The position numbers and the translations under genes are program-made. A DNA stretch of 49,761 nt from CAVYHJ01 sp963768165 [NCBI: uncultured bacterium] (GTDB lineage: Bacteria; UBP4; UBA4092): assembly GCA_963768165.1 (NCBI GenBank), contig CAVYHJ010000012.1, positions 1 through 49,761 on the forward strand. The letters run 5' to 3'. Each line of letters opens with the position of its first letter. Position 1 is the stretch's first letter. Below the pieces are notes generated by a model. That model did not search any database. It worked only from the letters and a program-made list of their open reading frames with translations, and was not told where the DNA came from. This document shows, piece by piece, positions 1 to 7,120 of the stretch.

Positions 1-32
1 TTCCATATCCAAAACAACACTCAAGTGTGTTG

Positions 33-41
33 TGATATAAT
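33..41 (+). promoter_or_regulatory. Extended -10 promoter of the small gene at 48
   Basis: TG-A-TATAAT (TG at 33-34, hexamer 36-41) ends six bases before the ATG at 48. There is no Shine-Dalgarno in the gap, so the predicted transcript would start at or next to the start codon (leaderless). No clear -35 box is visible, which fits an extended -10 promoter. Inference from sequence only. Confidence 0.45.
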
Positions 42-47
42 TTCCCT

Positions 48-236
48 ATGAAGCTAGACCGGAATAAAAGCTATATCGGAAAATCGCCAGGAAATGACAC
101 GGGGTTTTCAAAAATGTCTCCGTCAGAGAACGTCTCTTTTATGTGGGAGTTGACTGTAGAGATATGGTCTCTCAAAAAATCACCTTATGTTAAACGAAGA
201 TTATGTAGAAATATTACAAAGCTTATTAAACAATAA
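48..236 (+). CDS. Small antitoxin-like protein upstream of a nucleotidyltransferase
   Basis: A 62-residue protein containing SFMWELTVEIWSL followed by a basic VKRRLCRNITKLIKQ tail. I recall small proteins of this kind (hydrophobic W-x-L-T segment, then a basic R-L-x-R-x-V/I tail) encoded directly upstream of MNT-like nucleotidyltransferases in many bacteria. Here the two reading frames overlap by 50 bp (187-236), which suggests translational coupling. The start is the first ATG after a strong -10 box and has no Shine-Dalgarno. The role as the partner (antitoxin-like) of the downstream gene is inferred from arrangement alone. Since the partner is broken, this protein may be an orphan. Confidence 0.55.
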   Translation: MKLDRNKSYIGKSPGNDTGFSKMSPSENVSFMWELTVEIWSLKKSPYVKRRLCRNITKLIKQ

Positions 237-631
237 GGTAAAATTTATGATAGTAGGCGCTTATGCGATGGGAGCCTACGGTTATCCCCGCGCCACAGGG
301 GATTTTGATATTTGGGTGCATCTTTTAAAAATTCAGAAAAGATATATCAATCTCTTGCAGAATTTGGCGCACCCCTTTCTGAAATTACAAAAAATACCTT
401 TGCAGAAAAAGGGATTATATTCCAAATCGGCATAGCTCCAAGGCGCATTGATATTATTACGCATATTGATGGTGTTGCTTTCAAAGACGCCTACAAAACA
501 AAAAAGATGATTAAAATTTAAAATGTCAAATACCTTTTATTTCAAAAGCCCATCTCCTAAGAATAAACAATCACCACAGATAAAAAGATAAATTAGACGC
601 ACTAATTTTAAAAACAAAGAAAAACACTTAA
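187..631 (+). pseudogene. Decayed MNT-like nucleotidyltransferase (three reading frames)
   Basis: Frame one (187 to about 318) encodes a start followed by VKFMIVGAYAMGAYGYPRATGDFDIWV, a nucleotidyltransferase fold whose catalytic GDFDIW carboxylates (D-x-D) are intact. The homology then jumps to a second frame (about 316-518: FKNSEKIYQSLAEFGAPL and APRRIDIITHIDGVAF). A 4-nt loss near 318 would explain the jump. From about 522 a third frame reads IPFISKAHLLR, then a stop near 557, and closes with KDKLDALILKTKKNT and TAA at 629-631. Family members normally run through all these motifs in one frame of roughly 140-150 residues. The gene is therefore broken by at least two frame changes and one stop. 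It overlaps the small upstream gene. Base-calling error near the contig edge is the alternative. Confidence 0.7.
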
Positions 632-813
632 ATAATATTTTCCAGCAGATATTCTTTAAAAATAATCATACCTAAAAACCACATCGTCCTTACATTTTCT
701 TTTCCCACCTGTTATCGCTTTATCTTCATAAGTTATTTAAATGTGGATTGCTCCCCATGATGAGGTAAATCCATTTCATCGGGAGTGTTGTTGAGAGAAT
801 TCGAGTAGTTAAT

Positions 814-1848
814 TCAATCTTCCACGGGAACTGCTGTACTCCAGAGAACAGCAGTAGAACTGAGCGATGTATTCAGTGAAAATCCGACCACTTGACCAGA
901 GTTATTAATACCTTTCGCCGAACTCTCAATCTCTCCCGGCAGGGTACCCAGGTTCCGGATAGTCCCGCCGCTCCAGAGCACCGCATTTTCATTACCTAAT
1001 GAATCAATGGCGTAACCGACCGCTTCACCGGAACTATTTATCCCGAAAGCCTCGCTCCTTATCCCTCCCGGTAGGTTTCCCAAGGTTTGGATGGTTCCAC
1101 CGCTCCAGGCCACAGCATTATAATGAAATAATGAGTCAAAGGCTAAACCGACTATTTGATTGGAATCGTTAATTCCATTCGCCTGACTCTCTACTCCTCC
1201 TGGCAGATTTCCCAAAAGATGGATAGTTGTTCCGCTCCAAGACACGGCTTGAAAATGACCTATTGAATCGTAGGCATAGCCTACCACTAGTCCGAAATTA
1301 TTAATTGCCAAAGCAGCATTCTGGACCCCTCCCGGCAGAGTTCCCAATTCTTGAATGGTCCCGCCGCTCCAGAGCACTGCATATTCAACACCGGATGAAT
1401 CAATGGCGTAGCCGACCACTTGACCGGAACTATTTATCCCGAAAGCCTCGCTCCCTATCCCTCCTGGCAGTATTCCCAAATCTTGAATAGTTCCTTGACT
1501 CCAAAGCACGGCGTGATAATTCTCAGTTGAATAAAATGAATAGCCGACCGCTTCACCGGAATTATTGATACTCTCGCCAAGGCACACTGTTTCTCCCGAC
1601 AATGCACCCAAATCCTGAGCCGTTCCACCACTCCAGAGCAGGGCTTTATTCGTCAGTTTTGAATAAAAATCATAATATCCTATTGCTTGACCGGAGTCGT
1701 TAATACCGAAGGCGGCACTTCCTACATTTCCCGCAGGGGGAGGTAGAGTGCTGATAGAGTAGGTGGGCAAGGCACCCGCCGGCAAGACCAATAAGGATAA
1801 TCCTATCCCCATTAATAAAATAGATATTTTCCGATCGCGTTTGCTCAT
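814..1848 (-). CDS. Exported HAF-repeat (DUF3466-like) protein
   Basis: A 344-residue protein with an N-terminal signal peptide (basic start, hydrophobic stretch about residues 9-26 ending near PAGALP). About seven repeats of about 40 residues follow, each with the pattern GINxSGQxVGY, then AVLWSGGTIxxLGxLPGG. These are the HAF / probable extracellular repeats seen in secreted proteins of many environmental bacteria; they probably fold as a beta-propeller-like or solenoid structure. No catalytic motif is visible. The ATG is preceded by GAGGAA at a good distance. It is divergent from the helicase gene at 1942. No C-terminal sorting signal such as PEP-CTERM is apparent; the protein ends in a short acidic tail. 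Function unknown. Confidence 0.85.
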   Translation of the reverse strand: MSKRDRKISILLMGIGLSLLVLPAGALPTYSISTLPPPAGNVGSAAFGINDSGQAIGYYDFYSKLTNKALLWSGGTAQDLGALSGETVCLGESINNSGEAVGYSFYSTENYHAVLWSQGTIQDLGILPGGIGSEAFGINSSGQVVGYAIDSSGVEYAVLWSGGTIQELGTLPGGVQNAALAINNFGLVVGYAYDSIGHFQAVSWSGTTIHLLGNLPGGVESQANGINDSNQIVGLAFDSLFHYNAVAWSGGTIQTLGNLPGGIRSEAFGINSSGEAVGYAIDSLGNENAVLWSGGTIRNLGTLPGEIESSAKGINNSGQVVGFSLNTSLSSTAVLWSTAVPVED

Positions 1849-1925
1849 TATTCATTCCTCGCTCAAGTAAAATCTAAAAGAAATGTAAATATTAATCTAG
1901 TGCTTATTTTATAAATTGTCAACCA

Positions 1926-1934
1926 TGCTATAAT
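1926..1934 (+). promoter_or_regulatory. Extended -10 promoter of the helicase gene
   Basis: TG-C-TATAAT (TG at 1926-1927, hexamer 1929-1934) ends seven bases before the ATG at 1942. The intervening bases are pyrimidine-rich with no Shine-Dalgarno, so a leaderless transcript is predicted. Confidence 0.45.
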
Positions 1935-1941
1935 CCTTTTT

Positions 1942-4125
1942 ATGGATCTATTTGATACACCGGAACCACTTACACCCGTAGAGAAAATATTGGAACCCCT
2001 CGACCCGCATCAGCGGGAAGCGGTGATTTATGGGGAAGGGCCGTTATTGATTGTGGCGGGCGCGGGGACGGGAAAAACAACCGTCATCACTCATCGCATC
2101 GCCTATCTCATCACCTCTAAAATTGCCAAACCGGAAGAAATATTGGCGTTGACGTTTACCGATAAAGCCTCCGCGGAAATGGAAGAGCGCGTGGACATGC
2201 TCGTCCCTTATGGCTATACCGATGTTTTAATCAGCACCTTTCACGCCTTCGGAGACAGGTTACTGCGGGATTATGCCTTGGAATTGGGACTCACTCCCGA
2301 TTTCAGAGTCTTGACCGTACCGGAACAAATCATTTTCCTAAGAGATCACATCTTTGATTTCCCTATGAAATATTTTCGTCCACTAGGAGACCCGACCAAA
2401 TATTTATCCGCCATTTCAAAACTCATCAGCCGGTGTAAAGATGAAGATATCACGCCGGAAGAGTATTTGCGTTATGCCAATGAGTTAAAAGAAAAATCAA
2501 TGACAGAATCCGACAATGTTGAATTGGCGGATGAATCTACTCGCCAAATGGAATTGGCGTTAAGTTATCAGAAATATCAGGAATTGATGGCGAAATATGG
2601 CATGGCGGATTTTGGTGACCAGGTTTCACTGGCTCTAAAATTATTCAGGGAACGTCCGACAATTCTGAAAAGGTTTCAAGACAGATTTAGATATATTCTG
2701 GTGGATGAATTTCAAGATACCAATTACGCTCAGTTTGAATTGGTAAAGACATTAGCGAAAACATATAAAAATATTACTGTCGTGGGTGACGATGACCAGA
2801 GCATTTACAAATTCCGCGGCGCGGCGATTAGTAATATCCTTGGATTCATGGATGCGTATCTCAACGCCAAACAGGTGGTGCTAACACAAAATTATCGCTC
2901 AACGCAGCCGATTTTAGATTCCGCCTATCGTTTGGTGAAATACAATAACCCGGATAGATTGGAAACGAAAAATAATATCAATAAGAAATTAATTTCAAAA
3001 ACGCCAACAGGATTACCCGTTCAACATCTTCACTTTGATACGTTATTTACAGAAGGGGACACCGTTGCACGTATCATCAGAGAAAAAGTAGATAAAGGTG
3101 AAAACGCCTATCGTGATTTTGCAATACTGGTAAGAAGTAACAATGATGCCGATGTTTTCCTGCGCTCTTTGAATATGCAAAACATCCCCTGGCATTTTAC
3201 AGGGAATCAAGGACTTTATTCACGGGAAGAGATTCGTTTATTGATTTCCTTTCTGCGAAGTATCTCGACTCTCCATGACAGTATCAGCCTGTATTATTTA
3301 TGCGTTTCTGAGATTTATCAATTAAGTCCCTCTGACGTGACACTCTGTATGAATTACGCCAGCCGTAAACATCATACGCTCTATTATGTCTTTCAACATT
3401 TGGAAGAATTCGAGGAATTGAACGATATCGGAACGGACAGCCTGGCGACCATTAAAAAAGTGATTGAGGATATAAAATCCTATATCGAGTTATCCACCAA
3501 GTTACCCACCGGACAAGTATTGTATGAATTTCTCAACCGGTCGGGTTATATAAAACACTTGACAGCCTTTCCGAATTTAGTCAATGAAGTCAAAGTCAAA
3601 AACATTGCCAAGTTTTTTGAGACCGTCCGCCATATCGGACAAGTTTTGGTACATGACCTTGTCCCTTTATTTGTGGAATACTTGGATACCTTGATAAACG
3701 CAGGAGACGATCCGGCGGTTGCGGAAGCAGACCCGGACGTGGATGCGGTGAATGTATTGACAATTCACAAAGCCAAAGGGTTGGAATTTCCGGTGGTCTT
3801 CATGGTGAGTTTGGTATCTCAAAAATTCCCTGTGCGAAATCGAACGGAGCCATTGCCCGTTCCAGACTCACTCATCAAAGATGTTTTGACATCGGGCGAT
3901 TTTCATTTACAGGAAGAACGGCGATTATTTTATGTGGGAATGACCCGTGCGAAAAATGAATTGTATTTGACCACAGCAGAAGATTACGGCGGAAAACGCA
4001 CCCGGAAAATCAGCCAATTCGTGAGGGAAGCGTTGGATTTGCCGAAAACAGATGTTGCCATTACCAAAGCCTCCGCGCAGGTCGTCATTGAACGGGAAGC
4101 TCCCCCCCTCCTGACATACCTTTGA
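1942..4125 (+). CDS. UvrD/PcrA-family superfamily 1 DNA helicase
   Basis: A 727-residue protein with the ordered SF1A motifs: Q-motif region DPHQREAV (about 21-28), Walker A GAGTGKT (40-46), a TFHAFGDRLLRDY region (motif Ib), Walker B DEFQDTN, motif III GDDDQSIYKFRGA, QNYRST (motif IV), TIHKAKGLEFPVVFM (motif V) and FYVGMTRAKNELYL (motif VI). It is an ATP-driven 3'-5' DNA translocase of the UvrD/Rep/PcrA/AddA group. The nuclease gene overlaps its stop codon, so the two proteins probably act as one helicase-nuclease unit in DNA repair or end processing. It is shorter than AddA or RecB and lacks their C-terminal nuclease, which is supplied separately by the next gene. The start has an extended -10 box 7 nt upstream and no Shine-Dalgarno. 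Confidence 0.93.
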   Translation: MDLFDTPEPLTPVEKILEPLDPHQREAVIYGEGPLLIVAGAGTGKTTVITHRIAYLITSKIAKPEEILALTFTDKASAEMEERVDMLVPYGYTDVLISTFHAFGDRLLRDYALELGLTPDFRVLTVPEQIIFLRDHIFDFPMKYFRPLGDPTKYLSAISKLISRCKDEDITPEEYLRYANELKEKSMTESDNVELADESTRQMELALSYQKYQELMAKYGMADFGDQVSLALKLFRERPTILKRFQDRFRYILVDEFQDTNYAQFELVKTLAKTYKNITVVGDDDQSIYKFRGAAISNILGFMDAYLNAKQVVLTQNYRSTQPILDSAYRLVKYNNPDRLETKNNINKKLISKTPTGLPVQHLHFDTLFTEGDTVARIIREKVDKGENAYRDFAILVRSNNDADVFLRSLNMQNIPWHFTGNQGLYSREEIRLLISFLRSISTLHDSISLYYLCVSEIYQLSPSDVTLCMNYASRKHHTLYYVFQHLEEFEELNDIGTDSLATIKKVIEDIKSYIELSTKLPTGQVLYEFLNRSGYIKHLTAFPNLVNEVKVKNIAKFFETVRHIGQVLVHDLVPLFVEYLDTLINAGDDPAVAEADPDVDAVNVLTIHKAKGLEFPVVFMVSLVSQKFPVRNRTEPLPVPDSLIKDVLTSGDFHLQEERRLFYVGMTRAKNELYLTTAEDYGGKRTRKISQFVREALDLPKTDVAITKASAQVVIEREAPPLLTYL

Positions 4126-4898
4126 CCGACTCAACAATCCCTGAGAGCGAAATGATTAGCGTCAGTCCCTATCAAATTGACGATTATCAAACCTGTCCTC
4201 TGAAATATAAATTTATCCATGTATTGCGTGTACCGATTTTGCAACATCATGCTGTTGTATATGGTGCGGCATTACATGAAGCCATTCGGTTTTATCATCA
4301 ACGAAAGAAAGAAAATCTCCCGGTCACCATCGAAGAAGTCATCAAGGTATTTGAATTCGCCTGGGTCAACGAGGGATTTTTGACAAGAGAACATGAGGAA
4401 CAACGGATGGAAGCGGGAAGGCAGACGTTACGGAGATTTTTTAATGAGCAGGAAGAATCGGGAGTCATGCCGACTTATGTGGAAAAAGATTTTAATTTTA
4501 TGATTGATAACACGCGCGTTAAGGGACGTTGGGACAGGGTGGACATCAAAGAAAATGGCGAAGTCGCCATCATAGATTTCAAATCGTCAGAGGTGGATGA
4601 TCCGAAGACCGCTGATAAAAAAGCCAAAGAAAGTATACAGCTTTCGGTTTACGCGTTAGCGTATCAACAAATGCATGGAAAAATTCCCGACAGGTTGGAA
4701 TTACATTTCCTGGAAACCGGATTGGTCGGGGTCGCAAAAGAAGAAGATGAAGATTTACAAGAAACAGAAGAAACCATTCGAGAAGTCGCTAAAGGAATCC
4801 GCTCACGCAATTTCACCGCCACCCCCACTTACATGGCATGCCGTTATTGCGCCTATAATCAGATTTGTCCGAATACAGCGGCAAAAGCGGAAGAATAA
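4122..4898 (+). CDS. PD-(D/E)XK nuclease, RecB/Cas4-like with Fe-S cysteines
   Basis: A 258-residue protein of the RecB/AddB nuclease family. It carries the conserved DDYQTCPLKYKF start, an H in GAALHEAIRFYH, the catalytic core WDRVDI then EVAIIDFKSS (the D...D-x-K pattern), then QLSVYALAYQQ, and a C-terminal CRYCAYNQICP. The early Cys (about 25) with the three late Cys form the four-cysteine 4Fe-4S set typical of AddB and Cas4 nucleases. The TTG start used here overlaps the helicase stop; an ATG at 4152 is an alternative. No Cas genes are nearby, so it is better read as the nuclease partner of the UvrD-like helicase than as Cas4. Confidence 0.88.
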   Translation: MTDSTIPESEMISVSPYQIDDYQTCPLKYKFIHVLRVPILQHHAVVYGAALHEAIRFYHQRKKENLPVTIEEVIKVFEFAWVNEGFLTREHEEQRMEAGRQTLRRFFNEQEESGVMPTYVEKDFNFMIDNTRVKGRWDRVDIKENGEVAIIDFKSSEVDDPKTADKKAKESIQLSVYALAYQQMHGKIPDRLELHFLETGLVGVAKEEDEDLQETEETIREVAKGIRSRNFTATPTYMACRYCAYNQICPNTAAKAEE

Positions 4899-4900
4899 TA

Positions 4901-6298
4901 CTAGGGTAAATTCACCTTTTCCACTTTCCATTGAACCAGAGAAAGATAAATCATGGTGGGGACAAGATGAAAAAGTAACCGATAGGGATTTGTGGAAAGG
5001 AAATATGCTAAATCACCGGGATGGGTAAGGTGAATAAGGAAATAAATAAATCCCTGCGTCAGCACGATAAACCAGAGGATAGCGGTTTCCAAATTCTCCT
5101 TTCGTGCAAACCGTATGATGGAAGAGATCAGACCTGCCAATAAAAATATCCACAGAAATCCCCATGCTTTAAAATCCGTCCATTCATGAAGCAACGTGAA
5201 GAAAATCATCCGTGTTCGAGAAAGGAGCGTGTGCAGATTGTAGGCGAAATAGGCGGAGTATATATGATGGAAAGGAAAATTTTGAACATAGGCAAATAAA
5301 TAGGGAATAAATCCTGCCACCAGTAAAAGAGAAAAATACAATATGTGTCGAGCGTTTATTTTACGGCTATTTTTATAATCCACGGCGGCGTAAACCCAGA
5401 GCACAACCGTCACTATTATCGCCATGCAGATTCCTTCATTTTTCGTCATGGCGCCGAACACAAAAAATAACGCGGATAAAATAATAAAGGACCGATTTTT
5501 CGTTAATAACCAGCGGTGTAGAAAAAAGCATCCGCCGAAAATATAATACGCCAGAACCAAATCCGCCATGCCCGTGGAACCCAAACGAATAGCGGGAATC
5601 GTGCCGCCCAGCAACAATATTATTAGCGCCGCGATGACTTGAGAATAAGATTCCTTGAGTACAGAATACAAAAAACTTAAGAGTGCTAAATAATAAATTG
5701 TCGTGAGGAAACCATAGACGTTGTCCCAAGCCCCGCCCAGTATATAAAAAATCCATGCCTCCGTCATGGACAAAATAATCCGGTAATCCACGGCGGAAAG
5801 AAAATAAGTACTGGGGTCAACCATGAATTCCGGTTTAGTCGCTTTGTCGAAATAGAATGCCTTGGCATGATATCCATACAGGAACCATGCGTCCCATTCC
5901 ACCGGACCGAAATAGGCTTTCATCCATACAATATAAATCACCGAACATAAAAGAATGGACAGCAACAGTCCTGCAATACTTATTTGTTTGATGGAGAAGA
6001 ATACCGGTTTGGGGACTGGCACTAAATGATAGGATGATTTTACAAAATGATAGATCAGAAAACCCAGTAAAATTAAAATAATATAGAAAATGGATTGAAA
6101 ATAAATTTTATTTACCAGTTGAGAACTCAAGAGCAGCCAAAAAGAAATGACTCCCGCGCCCAATCCGAAATCCACCGCCCATTGTCCTGCTCCAAGAAAT
6201 CCGGTATCATTTCGAACAATCGCCCGCCGGCATAATGTTCCCGTCAACCATATCCAAAAAAAAGCGAAAAATAATAAAAAGTATTTTTCCACAATCAC
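4901..6298 (-). CDS. Multi-pass membrane protein, GT-C glycosyltransferase-like
   Basis: About 465 residues with about ten or more hydrophobic helices. The pattern of an early loop with acidic residues (GPVEWDAWFLYGYHAKAFYF) resembles the Asp-containing first external loop of GT-C/ArnT-type lipid-linked sugar transferases, but I could not match a specific family. I chose the GTG at 6298, whose first bases overlap the TGA of the upstream gene (GTGA); a longer reading to 6346 is possible but would run deep into that gene. The two genes are therefore translationally coupled, which suggests they work together on a cell-surface polysaccharide or lipid-linked sugar. It converges on the nuclease gene with only 2 bp between stop codons. 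Confidence 0.65.
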   Translation of the reverse strand: MIVEKYFLLFFAFFWIWLTGTLCRRAIVRNDTGFLGAGQWAVDFGLGAGVISFWLLLSSQLVNKIYFQSIFYIILILLGFLIYHFVKSSYHLVPVPKPVFFSIKQISIAGLLLSILLCSVIYIVWMKAYFGPVEWDAWFLYGYHAKAFYFDKATKPEFMVDPSTYFLSAVDYRIILSMTEAWIFYILGGAWDNVYGFLTTIYYLALLSFLYSVLKESYSQVIAALIILLLGGTIPAIRLGSTGMADLVLAYYIFGGCFFLHRWLLTKNRSFIILSALFFVFGAMTKNEGICMAIIVTVVLWVYAAVDYKNSRKINARHILYFSLLLVAGFIPYLFAYVQNFPFHHIYSAYFAYNLHTLLSRTRMIFFTLLHEWTDFKAWGFLWIFLLAGLISSIIRFARKENLETAILWFIVLTQGFIYFLIHLTHPGDLAYFLSTNPYRLLFHLVPTMIYLSLVQWKVEKVNLP

Positions 6299-6930
6299 CT
6301 TTTTTGAACCTGTCTGGCGATGAGCGTCCCGCCAAACCACCGCCATTCCTGAAATCCTTTCGGCAATTTGCCCCCTTCCGGGTAGAGATATAAAATTAAG
6401 GGATACCGGTACAGAAAAAGGGGAGAAAAGAAAACAGGTTTTGTCGAAGTTGAAGAGAACCGGTCGTAAAAATCATAATAGTTTCCTGTCGAATCACGGA
6501 CTACCAAGTCCAATTTCATGGGATAATGCCGGTAGCGCAATCGCCGGTCCCAATAAGCCGCCCAATCCGGTTGCAATTTCCGAATGTAGGATTCTGGAAA
6601 TATAATCAGTAACGGCTGTTTGGTATTGGCGGGAATAAAATGACCAATAGCTCCCGAGACTTCGTTCAAAGGATAATATTCCTGTCTCCAATCCCGTATG
6701 AAAGCGTTGGTGGAAACATATTTATCATCCTCATCCAAATGATTTTTTACCAATACCGGAAATTGCATTTCCAGGAAATAAATCAACCATCCCATCAAAA
6801 TCACAAATCCCATCGCCTGAAGAATCTTTTGACAGGGAGATATTTCCTTAATTAACCGGAACGTGATTGTAAGAACAATCAATACGATGCCGATTTGATA
6901 GAGGCTTATCTGTGTCAATTCGCTTATCAA
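6295..6930 (-). CDS. Membrane-anchored protein of unknown function
   Basis: A 211-residue protein with two N-terminal hydrophobic helices (about 10-30 and 38-52) and a soluble domain of about 150 residues rich in aromatic residues, with motifs such as FPESYIRKLQPDWAAYWDRR. I do not recognise the family. The TTG start at 6930 has GGGACA about 8 nt upstream; no ATG exists earlier in frame. Its stop overlaps the start of the GT-C-like gene by four bases, so it is probably an accessory subunit of that enzyme. Transcribed divergently from the DUF2723 gene at 7121. Confidence 0.55.
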   Translation of the reverse strand: MISELTQISLYQIGIVLIVLTITFRLIKEISPCQKILQAMGFVILMGWLIYFLEMQFPVLVKNHLDEDDKYVSTNAFIRDWRQEYYPLNEVSGAIGHFIPANTKQPLLIIFPESYIRKLQPDWAAYWDRRLRYRHYPMKLDLVVRDSTGNYYDFYDRFSSTSTKPVFFSPLFLYRYPLILYLYPEGGKLPKGFQEWRWFGGTLIARQVQKR

Positions 6931-7120
6931 AAAAACTGTCCCTTATCGGAAAATATAGTAACATATCCAAACAGGTTTCACCTGAATGAATTGGCAGGCA
7001 CAATAGTCAAATCCCCCTTCCTTTATTTAGAAATGAGCCGAAGTCATATTATGTCATCCCTAGCTTTGCCCTCAAAGTATTGATAGAATCGCGGGATAAA
7101 ACGACCGCTTTGGGAAACGT

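Noticed and set aside
814-1848. Repeated DNA pattern resembling an array
   Set aside because: The period follows the HAF protein repeats and there are no unique spacers, so it is not a CRISPR array.
4122-4898. Cas4 of a CRISPR system
   Set aside because: The four-cysteine nuclease overlaps a UvrD-like helicase, and there is no repeat array or other cas gene.
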